Below the pieces are notes generated by a model, which worked only from the letters and a program-made list of their open reading frames with translations, was not told the origin of the DNA and ran no database searches. Positions 43,389 to 51,650 of a stretch of DNA of 54,874 bases are shown here, in pieces. A program made the position numbers and the translations under genes. Each line of letters opens with the position of its first letter. The stretch's first letter is position 1. The stretch lies in assembly GCA_017483805.1 (NCBI GenBank), contig JAFUUL010000024.1:1-54874 (forward strand), read 5' to 3'. This stretch comes from Prevotella sp. GTDB lineage: Bacteria > Bacteroidota > Bacteroidia > Bacteroidales > Bacteroidaceae.

Positions 43389-43488
43389 AGTCCTGGCTCT
43401 GCCAAAACTCGTTTGGCGTATGCTGACCAACATCCTACATATCAAGCCCCAGAACAAAGAATTCATTCACACGACACACCATCAATAG
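43306..43488 (+). other. Out-of-frame C-terminal codons of the GT2 glycosyltransferase
   Basis: An open stretch of 60 codons plus stop beginning TGG TGG at 43306 encodes WWFLLASLILALLIAIPRSL, then a basic tail ending HTTHHQ. It aligns with the last membrane helix and tail of the tandem paralogue and has no start of its own. Its frame is +1 relative to the main frame. Confidence 0.8.
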
Positions 43489-43495
43489 CGGAAAC

Positions 43496-43516
43496 TATTA
43501 TCTATTAACTATTAAC
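43496..43516 (+). repeat. 7-bp tandem repeat array upstream of the flippase gene
   Basis: Three units (TATTATC and TATTAAC twice), 7 bp before the flippase start and 7 bp after the restored stop of the preceding glycosyltransferase. Confidence 0.75.
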
Positions 43517-43523
43517 TTCGACA

Positions 43524-45086
43524 ATGGGAGAAAGGGTACACAGAAGCGTCATGAATATCAAGGTGGGTATGTTGTTCTACATACTCTCCCTCATTCTGGC
43601 CTTTTTCTCACGTAAGATTTTTCTCGACTGTTTAGGTGCCGAGTTTATCGGCCTGACGGGCATGCTGATGAACATCATGTCGTTTCTCAGCGTTGCAGAA
43701 TTGGGCATAGGCACCAGCATCGTCTACTTCCTCTACAAGCCGCTGCAAGAAGACAACCACGAGAAGATCAACGAGGTCATGTCGATCCTGGCCTACCTCT
43801 ATCGTTGCATCGGATTCATCATCGGTGCCGGCGGCCTGGTGGTCAGTCTGTTCTTCCCTTGGTGGTTCGACAATCTGTCTACCGGCCTGCCGCTGGTCTA
43901 TTTTGCCTTCTTTTCCTTCCTGGCCTCCAGCATGGCGGGCTACATCTTTAATTATAAGCAGTTGCTGGTCTCTGCCAATCAGAAGCAGTATCTGGTGAAC
44001 GCTTATTTCCAGACCATCGCCATCGTGCAGAGCCTTACCCAGATCCTACTGGCCTACTATTATCGCAACCTATGGCTATGGGTGGCTGTGGGATTAGTGT
44101 TCACTATCATCGGCATCATTGTCTTCAACATCCGCATCCGTCAACTCTATCCCTGGCTTGACATTAGCCTGAAAAATGGCCGCCAGAATCTGAAGCAGTA
44201 TCCCGAGGTGCTACGTAAGACGCGCCAGATCTTCATACAGAAGATGAAAGACCTCATTCTCTATCATAGTGACGAGATTCTGGTGGGTATGTTTGTGTCT
44301 GTTGTCAAGGTAGCCTACTATGGCAGTTACATGATTATTGTCAACAAACTCAACTTTCTTGTCAACATCCTATCAGATGGATTAAGCGCTGGCGTGGGTA
44401 ACCTACTGGCAGAGGGCAATGAGAAAAATATCATGAAAGTCTATTGGGAGATGACCGCTGCCCGCTTCTTCGTCATGGGAATCATCATTTTCTCTCTTCT
44501 TATGCTCCTTCAGCCTTTCATTGGATGCTGGTTAGGTGAGCAATATCAGTTAGAAGATATCATAGTCTATCTATTGATTTTCAATCTCTTCATTCGCTAT
44601 CAGAGTGCGGCAGTCTATATCTACTTAGGATCAGCAGGAATGTTTTCCGATGTATGGGCAAACTGGACCGAACTGTTTCTCAACCTCGCTATCACCCTGT
44701 TGCTGGCTCCCACCTATGGCATCGTTGGCATTCTGTTGGGGAAAATTATTAGTTTCTCGCTCATCAGCGTGTTGTGGAAACCGTATTACCTTTTCTCTCG
44801 AGTTTTCCATAAGAGCGTGTGGGAATACTGGCGAGGCATGACTCCCTATTACATCATCTTTGCACTCTTTACAGTACTTTCGCTGTGGCTCGGTCACCTC
44901 ATCATCTACAAACACGCTAGTTCATTTCTTTCGCTGACCATTTACGGCGCGGCTGTCACGATTCCACTGCTAGCACTCTTTTTTATAATGCTCTTCCTCT
45001 TCACCACTGGCATGAAATACTTCGTTGCACGTAAACCTGCTGTCTATCATATACTCCAACACTTCACTTTTAATAAGAACATATGA
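43524..45086 (+). CDS. Wzx-type polysaccharide flippase (MOP superfamily)
   Basis: The product has 520 residues with about fourteen membrane helices. The N-terminal motif (FFSRKIFLDCLGAEFIGLTG and SVAELGIGTSIVYFLY) is that of the polysaccharide-transport branch of the MOP superfamily. It should move the lipid-linked repeat unit across the inner membrane for the Wzy-like polymerase. An alternative start at 43551 (MNIKVGML) would remove nine residues. It overlaps the next gene by 4 bp. Confidence 0.92.
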   Translation: MGERVHRSVMNIKVGMLFYILSLILAFFSRKIFLDCLGAEFIGLTGMLMNIMSFLSVAELGIGTSIVYFLYKPLQEDNHEKINEVMSILAYLYRCIGFIIGAGGLVVSLFFPWWFDNLSTGLPLVYFAFFSFLASSMAGYIFNYKQLLVSANQKQYLVNAYFQTIAIVQSLTQILLAYYYRNLWLWVAVGLVFTIIGIIVFNIRIRQLYPWLDISLKNGRQNLKQYPEVLRKTRQIFIQKMKDLILYHSDEILVGMFVSVVKVAYYGSYMIIVNKLNFLVNILSDGLSAGVGNLLAEGNEKNIMKVYWEMTAARFFVMGIIIFSLLMLLQPFIGCWLGEQYQLEDIIVYLLIFNLFIRYQSAAVYIYLGSAGMFSDVWANWTELFLNLAITLLLAPTYGIVGILLGKIISFSLISVLWKPYYLFSRVFHKSVWEYWRGMTPYYIIFALFTVLSLWLGHLIIYKHASSFLSLTIYGAAVTIPLLALFFIMLFLFTTGMKYFVARKPAVYHILQHFTFNKNI

Positions 45087-46006
45087 AATCTATTGTCATC
45101 ATATTCCCCTATTTCGGTACGTTACCCGTGCAATATAAGATGTGGCGCGTATCTGCCCTACAAAATCCATCCATTGACTTCATGTTCTTTACTGATACAG
45201 ATGTTGAACCGGCCAAGAACATCATCGTGCACAAGATGCAGTTTGCAGACTTTCAGCAGATTGTTCAAAAAGCGTTCGACTTTCCGATAGTTCTTGATCG
45301 TCCCTATAAGTTATGTGAGTACAAGCAGGCATACGGTCATATCTTGAAAGATTACATCAAGGGCTACGATTTCTGGGGATTTGGAGATCTGGATCTTGTC
45401 TATGGCGACCTACGCACATTCTTCACTGAGGAAGCACTATTACATAAATTCTTGTTAGGCTGGGGGCATCTTACACTACTAAGGAACGATGACGATGCTG
45501 TCGGATACTTCATGCAGCACATTGACGGCTATCAAGACTACAAGAATGCTTTCACCACCAGCAAGATAACCTTCTTTGACGAGTATGGTTATAACGGCTG
45601 TAGCGACAAATGGCGCGACCAGCGCCCACAGGACTGCTGGCTGGAGTGGCCCTTCGACAACGCGTCGAAGCCCAAGCAGTCGTACCACTTCAACAGTTTG
45701 ACTCGTGGATGGAAACAGGTTGTTTTTGAACATATTGACAACAAATTATATATGTTGCGCTTCCATCACGGGAATTTGGAAAGGAAAGAGTCCCTCTATG
45801 CCCATTTCCAGCATCGAGGTTTCATGAAGGATAAAGTTACGAATTACAGTCACTTTTTGGTTACCCCCAATGCTATCATCGACTATCCGAAACATTTCGT
45901 CAGCCTTTGCCTTCGTTGGCATTGCCGCAACCGCTCGCTGATGACGAAATACTACCAGTGGAAAGACCGCATCATCTGGAAATTGGTGCTAAGTAAAACC
46001 AAATAA
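45083..46006 (+). CDS. DUF6625-family putative glycosyltransferase
   Basis: The product has 307 residues. The start (IVIIFPYFGTLPVQYKMWRV, PSIDFMFFTDTD) and the central WGFGDLDLVYGDLR match the DUF6625 family as I know it; the latter carries a DxD-like pair typical of GT-A glycosyltransferases. No membrane segment is seen. It starts inside the flippase stop (ATGA), so it belongs to the polysaccharide operon. Its sugar is unknown. Confidence 0.75.
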   Translation: MKSIVIIFPYFGTLPVQYKMWRVSALQNPSIDFMFFTDTDVEPAKNIIVHKMQFADFQQIVQKAFDFPIVLDRPYKLCEYKQAYGHILKDYIKGYDFWGFGDLDLVYGDLRTFFTEEALLHKFLLGWGHLTLLRNDDDAVGYFMQHIDGYQDYKNAFTTSKITFFDEYGYNGCSDKWRDQRPQDCWLEWPFDNASKPKQSYHFNSLTRGWKQVVFEHIDNKLYMLRFHHGNLERKESLYAHFQHRGFMKDKVTNYSHFLVTPNAIIDYPKHFVSLCLRWHCRNRSLMTKYYQWKDRIIWKLVLSKTK

Positions 46007-46017
46007 TCAACACTGCA

Positions 46018-47217
46018 ATGAAACTTGCCATTTTAACCTGCGGCATGCTGCCTATTCCTGCTGTACAGGGGGGAGCGGTGGAGAATCTGATTGATTTCTA
46101 TTTAGAATACAACAATCGGAAGAAGTTACACGATATCACTGTCTATAGTCCCTGGGATCCGAGGGTTTCCAGCCACCCAGCATTGACCTCCAATGTGAAT
46201 CACTATCATTTCATTGATGTCACCAGTCTAAAAGCACGGCTGGCACGCCGCATCGGTAAATTCTTCCACAGCCCTGAAGATTACTACAATCATTACATCG
46301 AATTTTACTTTGAACAGGCTTATCGGCACCTCAAGAAACAGCAATACGACTACATAATACTGGAAAATGGTGCAGGACTTGCATATAAGTTGTCGCAGCG
46401 TGGCCATAAGAATCTCATACTGCACCTGCATAATGATCTGCTGAATTCCTCTTCACGATATCATGACATCATCTTCACAAGCCTCGTAAAGATTATCACC
46501 GTATCTGACTTTATCAAGGAGCGAGTCTCTACCATCGAGCCATCAGATAAGATACTAACCGTACATAACGGCATCGACTTGGCCAAATTTACCCCCCCAT
46601 CTCAAGGAGAAAACAATTTACGAAATCACACTATAAAACGAAAGGAAATAGGTTTTAATGAAGATGACTTCGTTTTGGTATATAGTGGCCGGATTAATAG
46701 AGACAAAGGAATTTCTGAATTCATTGATGCTATGCACCAACTCAAGAAATTCCCACAAATTAAACTCATGGTGCTTGGCAGTTCATTCTTTGAGGATGCG
46801 ACCAGCGAGAACGAGTTTATTAGTAACCTCAAACAGAAATCTGAGGATATAAAGAAAAACATCATTTTCACAGGTTTCATCCCATACCAGCAAGTACCCG
46901 CCTATCTACATTTGGCCGACATTGCCGTACTTCCTTCCATGTGGGACGAACCTTTTGGGCTGACCATTGTCGAGGCAATGGCAGTTGGTCTGCCCTTGAT
47001 TACCACACGCAGCGGTGGTATACCGGAAATCTGCGAAGGTGTGGCTACTATTGTCGACAGAGATGATGTTGTCAACAATCTGACAACTGCAATAACAGAT
47101 CTCTATCTGCATCCCGAGAAGCGCAAGCAGATGTCTGCAGCCTCTCTTGAACGCGCCAAACTATTCGACAAGGAAACTTTCGCGAAAAATTTCTTTGCTG
47201 CATTAGAAGGTCTTTGA
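46018..47217 (+). CDS. GT4-family glycosyltransferase
   Basis: The product has 399 residues with a GT-B fold: the N-terminal loop PAVQGGAVENLIDFYLEYN, HLHNDLLNSS, TVHNGIDLAKF, YSGRINRDKGISEFIDAM, and the donor-binding PSMWDEPFGLTIVEAMAVGL with the E-x7-E pair. A C7 tract lies in the codons for KFTPPS (46592-46598). A close paralogue lies at 53426-54589. Its stop overlaps the end of the convergent ATP-grasp gene by 15 bp. Confidence 0.92.
   Translation: MKLAILTCGMLPIPAVQGGAVENLIDFYLEYNNRKKLHDITVYSPWDPRVSSHPALTSNVNHYHFIDVTSLKARLARRIGKFFHSPEDYYNHYIEFYFEQAYRHLKKQQYDYIILENGAGLAYKLSQRGHKNLILHLHNDLLNSSSRYHDIIFTSLVKIITVSDFIKERVSTIEPSDKILTVHNGIDLAKFTPPSQGENNLRNHTIKRKEIGFNEDDFVLVYSGRINRDKGISEFIDAMHQLKKFPQIKLMVLGSSFFEDATSENEFISNLKQKSEDIKKNIIFTGFIPYQQVPAYLHLADIAVLPSMWDEPFGLTIVEAMAVGLPLITTRSGGIPEICEGVATIVDRDDVVNNLTTAITDLYLHPEKRKQMSAASLERAKLFDKETFAKNFFAALEGL
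46592..46598 (+). repeat. C7 homopolymer in a glycosyltransferase gene
   Basis: Seven C in the codons for Thr-Pro-Pro after NGIDLAKF. Possible slippage site, weaker than the G8 tract of the paralogue. Confidence 0.7.
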
Positions 47218-48201
47218 CGGCTTCGGCAACTGGATACTATCTCCTATCATCCGCTGGAACTCCTTGGTGAAATGGTTGTTCATGCCTGAGAAGGCATAGA
47301 AGGTCATCTCTCCGAAATAGATTTTCCCCTTTACGTTATATAGGTCTACTCTCACCTGTGGGTAGCCCTGTGCTATCTTTTCTGCTATCTCTATCATCCT
47401 TTCCAGATTCTCTGGTCTGGGTACGTTCTTATACGCCACGCCCGGATCGGCCAGATACTGACGCATGGGTTGCCAGGTATGAATGTCGTACAAGTCATAA
47501 ACGGTCTTGCTGCCTCCGCTTCCACTTTCAAGGCTCCTGTCATAGCACACCATATCATATTGGGCTTTGCCATCAATACACCTGATTTTGTGGTCGACGG
47601 TAGTAGCAGAGGAAAAGTCAGAGGTATTGTCCATCTCTATCAGACTTTCGGCCATCAATCGAGGCTTGATCAACGTGTAATGCGGTTCACACGACTCATA
47701 GCCATACCGCTTAGAAACGCACTTGCCCAGAAAATCCAAGACTTCCTTCTTGTTCATCTTGCTCTTGTCGCGAACAATAACCGTACTGCCACAGTCATGG
47801 GTACACTTCAGCACGAACTTGTCGGGCAACTGGTCAAAATCAATATCCTCCACGCGGTCCCAAACGCCATAGCACTCTGTGAGGATGTCCTTCAGGCCCA
47901 GACTTTCTATGTGTTTGCGCACTTCATACTTATCCGTGTACTCCGTCCATTTCGAGGTATCCGTCATTACCTCCATCCATGTCACTTTCTCATTCAGCGT
48001 TCGAGGATTATTCCATGGGAACTTTTTCCTATAATAACGATTCCACTTTATACCTATCGCTTTCTTGGGATTTGTGTCTATCAACTTGTAGAATTTTTCA
48101 GTTCCACTCACGTACTTATCGAAATACCAAGCCTTTGCCGTCCTGATAGGATGCAGCATTGACCAGAGACGAAGTTTGGTTTTATATGACAGCTGTCTCA
48201 T
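47203..48201 (-). CDS. TupA-like ATP-grasp protein
   Basis: The product has 332 residues. PRTLNEKVTWMEVMT, YTDKYEVRKHIESLGL, DKFVLKCTHDCGSTVIV and VRVDLYNVKGKIYFGEMTF are the characteristic segments of the TupA-like ATP-grasp family, found in surface-polysaccharide loci and named for teichuronopeptide synthesis. It probably ligates an amino acid or similar group to a sugar in an ATP-dependent step. It is the only minus-strand gene in the locus, has its own -7 box, and overlaps the end of the opposing GT4 gene. Confidence 0.85.
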   Translation of the reverse strand: MRQLSYKTKLRLWSMLHPIRTAKAWYFDKYVSGTEKFYKLIDTNPKKAIGIKWNRYYRKKFPWNNPRTLNEKVTWMEVMTDTSKWTEYTDKYEVRKHIESLGLKDILTECYGVWDRVEDIDFDQLPDKFVLKCTHDCGSTVIVRDKSKMNKKEVLDFLGKCVSKRYGYESCEPHYTLIKPRLMAESLIEMDNTSDFSSATTVDHKIRCIDGKAQYDMVCYDRSLESGSGGSKTVYDLYDIHTWQPMRQYLADPGVAYKNVPRPENLERMIEIAEKIAQGYPQVRVDLYNVKGKIYFGEMTFYAFSGMNNHFTKEFQRMIGDSIQLPKPSKTF

Positions 48202-48230
48202 AATACATACTTATTTTAGCCTTGATGGTG

Positions 48231-48238
48231 CAAAGATA
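48231..48238 (-). promoter_or_regulatory. -7 promoter box TATCTTTG
   Basis: The minus strand reads TATCTTTG, 29 bp upstream of the ATP-grasp gene start. Confidence 0.6.
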
Positions 48239-48281
48239 CAACAAAAATCCCAATTCTCTTTGATTATTTCTTAAAAATCAG

Positions 48282-48289
48282 TATATTTG
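48282..48289 (+). promoter_or_regulatory. -7 promoter box TATATTTG
   Basis: TATATTTG with TTTG at 48259-48262 (19 bp spacing), 18 bp upstream of the GT2 gene. With 48231-48238 it forms a divergent promoter pair. Confidence 0.65.
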
Positions 48290-48307
48290 CAACAAAATAT
48301 TTCAATT

Positions 48308-49219
48308 ATGCCAAAAGTCAGCGTCATATTACCTATCTATAATGTTGCTCCCTATCTGGAAGAAACATTTCAGTCCATTATACACCAATCGCTTACGGAA
48401 ATTGAAATCATTGCCGTCAACGACGGTTCGACAGACAACAGCGAAGAGATCATTAAGAAGTATCAAAAGCAGGATGCAAGAATCATCCTGTTGGCCCAAG
48501 AGAACCGGGGCCAGTCTGCTGCGAGGAATCTTGCACTGAAGTATGCTACGGGACAGTATATCTATATGATGGACTCAGATGACTTGCTTATTGACAAGAA
48601 TGCGCTGCAAACCTGCTATGAATATGCAGAAAAGAATCAGGCAGACTTCATCTTTTTCGATGGAGAATCCTTTTCCGAGAAAGGAGAGTCACGCATTTCC
48701 AGAAACTCCAAGCGCACCCATCTGATAGATGAAAACCAAAAAAGTGATGGTGAGCAACTACTCAATCTGATGCTCGACACCAAAGCACACAACTGTGTTG
48801 TCTGGTTGCTTTTCATTCGCAAAGCCTTCCTCGACCGTATCAACCTCCACTTCTATGAAGGCATTATTCATGAAGACGAACTTTTCACTACCATTCTCAC
48901 CTTAAGTAGCAACAATATCTACTGTCTGAAACGCAGTCTTGTTGGTCATCGCATCAGGTCAGCCTCCACAATGGGGCTCAACTTTTCCAAACGCAACATG
49001 AACTGCTATCTTACTGTTGCAGACCAATTGCTTAACTTTCGAAAATCGCCTATCATCCACAAGTTCTTGCGCTACACGCTCAGCAAAGTTTTCTATACAG
49101 GGCACTTGATACCATTCAAAGATAAACCTGCCGTATTCTGGCGTGCGCTGCGTTCTGGTTATCTAAAATATATTGGCTGGAAATCGGCCTTGGTCTTCTG
49201 GGTAAAATCATCCAAATAA
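48308..49219 (+). CDS. GT2-family glycosyltransferase
   Basis: The product has 303 residues from the ATG at 48308, chosen because it sits directly before the family start PKVSVILPIYNVAPYLEE; an upstream in-frame ATG would lie at the promoter. VNDGSTDNSEEI, NRGQSAARNLAL and YMMDSDDLL (metal-binding DxD) define the GT-A domain. It should transfer one sugar of the repeat unit. It begins a second plus-strand transcription unit in the locus. Confidence 0.92.
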   Translation: MPKVSVILPIYNVAPYLEETFQSIIHQSLTEIEIIAVNDGSTDNSEEIIKKYQKQDARIILLAQENRGQSAARNLALKYATGQYIYMMDSDDLLIDKNALQTCYEYAEKNQADFIFFDGESFSEKGESRISRNSKRTHLIDENQKSDGEQLLNLMLDTKAHNCVVWLLFIRKAFLDRINLHFYEGIIHEDELFTTILTLSSNNIYCLKRSLVGHRIRSASTMGLNFSKRNMNCYLTVADQLLNFRKSPIIHKFLRYTLSKVFYTGHLIPFKDKPAVFWRALRSGYLKYIGWKSALVFWVKSSK

Positions 49220-49235
49220 ATCTGTTTCTAACTCT

Positions 49236-50447
49236 ATGAAAACGAAACCATTTCTCAGCATCATCATTGCCCTTATTCTTGTATCCTGCCATCAGGCATA
49301 CGAACCCAAGACCGTCATCTGCATACCCGTTTACGGACAAAGCCTGGCTTTGGGAGAAGAGGCGGAACGCATGACCGACTTCGACTCACTGGCCAACTAT
49401 GCTGACGGACGCATTGTCACGGAGAATCTGGATCACCAATTCGGCTATTTCGACAACAACGACCTGAAGGAGTTTGCTAAGAAGCGTCTCGGATACCAAA
49501 AGCGGTCCTTTGAACTGTCCATATACAATATGGCGAAGGTATTGGCCGATGCAACCGGCAGCGACACGATTATCTGCATCTTTCCTGGAGGGCAAGGCGC
49601 TACGGCCATCGCCAACCTCAGCAAAGGGACTGTTCCTTATCAGAAGTTCATGGAGAAAATTGCCATTGCTCATCAGGGGACTATTAGCAGGGGATGGGAC
49701 TTCCGGATACCGGCAATCTGCTGGATGCAAGGCGAAAGTGACATCGTCGACTATCCATCAACCGACTATCAACAGTTGCTGACAAGAATCCAGGAAGACA
49801 TGAATAACGACATCCGCCAACTGACAAGCCAGCAGGACACCATACCATTTATATGCTATCAACCTAACTCTCTGACACGAGCCGAACATTTTAAGGCCGA
49901 TGCCTACCTGTGCCGTGAGACCTCCGTTCCCATGACATTTGTCAATCTCCTAAACAGCGACGACCGCTATTGGGCCAGTGGCCCCACCTACCCCTATGCA
50001 TGTGTCAACGAAAAGATTCATATTGACGCCGCTGGCCAGCAAAGCATAGGAGCCTTGGCCGCCCGTTCTGCACTAGGCATCATCAGAGATGATAAGCGTT
50101 TCCAAGGGCTCACCCCTGCTACTGTATCGTCAAACGGCAATGAAATAGAGATTCACTTCAACAATCCCACGCTACCACTGACATTCGACACCGTACAGGT
50201 CAGCAAGGCTGACAACTATGGCTTCAGTGTCATAAGCAAAGACAACCGTTATATTGCCACGACAGTCACTATAAATGGCGATGTCGTCAATATCAGTTGT
50301 TCAGAACCTGCAGAAGGATGTAAAGTGCGCTATGCCGTCAATGGCGATTATATGAAGAGTGGTAATCTTCACGGTCCACGAGGTAACCTGCGCGACGGCA
50401 GAGGCAACTGGTGCTATCAGTTTGATATAAAAGTAAAAGATAAGTAA
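49236..50447 (+). CDS. SGNH-type sialate O-acetylesterase-like lipoprotein
   Basis: The product has 403 residues with a lipoprotein signal (LVSC). PVYGQSLALGEEAE carries the nucleophilic Ser, FPGGQGATA follows, WMQGESD is the block III motif of carbohydrate esterases of the SASA type, and NEKIHIDAAGQ supplies the His region. The C-terminal 100 residues look like a beta-sandwich. It may remove or remodel acetyl groups on the exported polysaccharide. It is 16 bp after the GT2 gene and likely co-transcribed. Confidence 0.8.
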   Translation: MKTKPFLSIIIALILVSCHQAYEPKTVICIPVYGQSLALGEEAERMTDFDSLANYADGRIVTENLDHQFGYFDNNDLKEFAKKRLGYQKRSFELSIYNMAKVLADATGSDTIICIFPGGQGATAIANLSKGTVPYQKFMEKIAIAHQGTISRGWDFRIPAICWMQGESDIVDYPSTDYQQLLTRIQEDMNNDIRQLTSQQDTIPFICYQPNSLTRAEHFKADAYLCRETSVPMTFVNLLNSDDRYWASGPTYPYACVNEKIHIDAAGQQSIGALAARSALGIIRDDKRFQGLTPATVSSNGNEIEIHFNNPTLPLTFDTVQVSKADNYGFSVISKDNRYIATTVTINGDVVNISCSEPAEGCKVRYAVNGDYMKSGNLHGPRGNLRDGRGNWCYQFDIKVKDK

Positions 50448-50478
50448 AAAACATACTTTCAAATGTGGAGAAACAAAG

Positions 50479-50520
50479 AGCGGAAACCGAGGCCGAGGAT
50501 GTCGGCGCGAGGTTCCCGCT
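50479..50520 (+). terminator. Hairpin after the esterase gene, possible terminator
   Basis: AGCGGAAACC at 50479-50488 pairs with GGTTCCCGCT at 50511-50520 with one mismatch; the 22-base loop is GC-rich and can form a further stem. No T tract follows directly, so factor-independent termination is uncertain. Confidence 0.45.
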
Positions 50521-50678
50521 ATTGTATGATTTATAAAACGCTTTTTCATTTCTAAACCGCTGCAAATTTAGTGATTTTCAGAAACAAAACCAAATGATTC
50601 TTCATACTCAATCCACAACAACAATGAAATCACAAGAAATATTTTCAGGCAAAGTTTGGCAGTTTGACAAGAATTCTG

Positions 50679-50686
50679 TAACTTTG
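50679..50686 (+). promoter_or_regulatory. -7 promoter box TAACTTTG
   Basis: TAACTTTG with TTTG at 50655-50658 (20 bp spacing), 23 bp upstream of the fucosyltransferase-like gene. Confidence 0.7.
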
Positions 50687-50709
50687 CCCCAAATAACGAA
50701 TCAAAAGCA

Positions 50710-51561
50710 ATGAGAGTAATCTGCGACGCACCAGGACAGACGTGCAACAGGCTTTGGACGTATGTTACAAGTATTGCTCAGTGTGTTGCTGAGCATAAAC
50801 GTATGGTGATTATCTTCTACGACTGGACGATTGAGGACTTCCCCAATCTACTCCACTGCTCGTTCATCTATTTCCCCCTCTGGCAGAAATGGCATCTGGA
50901 GCGGGGTAACGGCTGGAACAACTACAAGGGACTCACGTGGAAGGTGACCCACGACAAGACATGGGATAAGATCTTCCGTTTCTTGGGCTTCAAGAAAGGG
51001 TGGTACACGATGGACGACACCCGCTATATACAACAGACCAAGCCAGAACTGCAACGCATCTTCCGCCCAAGAGAGGAAATTATGGCTAAAGCAGAAGCAA
51101 TTATTTCCGAAATACGTCAGGAGGCTGACATGGTGGTGGGTGTCCACATCCGGCACAGCGACTACAAGACCTTCTACGACGGCCGCTACTACTATACGCT
51201 GGAGGAGTTTCATCAGTTCATGAGCCGCATCCAGGCTGTCTACAGCGACCGCCGCGTGGCCTTCTTCATCAGCAGCAACGAGGCATTTTCGACAGACTTG
51301 TTCGAAGGTTGCCGCTGCTATCGCTTTGGCAAGGAGCCCTCTGGCGACATTCTCGACCTCTACACTTTGTCGCTCTGCGACCTCATTCTGGGCCTCTGGA
51401 GCACCTATAGTCGCTGGGCATCGTTCATAGGTGAAGTTCCCTTATGCTTCATCGAAGACAAAGACCAGCAGTTCAGCGATGACAGTTTTTCCATTGTCAC
51501 CGACTTCTATCACTTTGCTAACGGCAAGAGTACCGAGGATTTCTGGGCTCCCATAAACTAA
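50710..51561 (+). CDS. GT11/fucosyltransferase-like glycosyltransferase
   Basis: The product has 283 residues. VVGVHIRHSDYKTFYDGRYY contains the HxRxxDY motif of alpha-1,2- and O-fucosyltransferase-type enzymes that bind GDP-sugars, and FFISSNEAFS, then LYTLSLCDLILG and STYSRWASFIG follow in the expected order. The N-terminal segment MRVICDAPGQTCNRLWTYV fits the start of the same fold. It may add fucose or a related sugar; no GDP-fucose synthesis genes are in the window. Confidence 0.8.
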   Translation: MRVICDAPGQTCNRLWTYVTSIAQCVAEHKRMVIIFYDWTIEDFPNLLHCSFIYFPLWQKWHLERGNGWNNYKGLTWKVTHDKTWDKIFRFLGFKKGWYTMDDTRYIQQTKPELQRIFRPREEIMAKAEAIISEIRQEADMVVGVHIRHSDYKTFYDGRYYYTLEEFHQFMSRIQAVYSDRRVAFFISSNEAFSTDLFEGCRCYRFGKEPSGDILDLYTLSLCDLILGLWSTYSRWASFIGEVPLCFIEDKDQQFSDDSFSIVTDFYHFANGKSTEDFWAPIN

Positions 51562-51617
51562 ATCTAGTTGTCTTTCAAAAATCAACCGAAAACAATTGTT
51601 TTTTCAGATTATTTGTG

Positions 51618-51625
51618 TACCTTTG
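51618..51625 (+). promoter_or_regulatory. -7 promoter box TACCTTTG
   Basis: TACCTTTG with TTG at 51596-51598 (19 bp spacing), 25 bp upstream of the AAA ATPase gene, giving the ATPase/DUF4276 pair its own promoter. Confidence 0.7.
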
Positions 51626-51650
51626 CACAATAATTGCATGTTATGAGAAT

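Noticed and set aside
50448-50709. Structured RNA such as a retron or riboswitch between the esterase and the fucosyltransferase-like gene
   Set aside because: Only one imperfect hairpin is visible, no reverse transcriptase is nearby and no known riboswitch core was recognised; the rest is an ordinary promoter region.
51615-51650. Earlier start for the AAA ATPase at 51615
   Set aside because: It would begin before the promoter -7 box and adds residues not found at the start of such ATPases.
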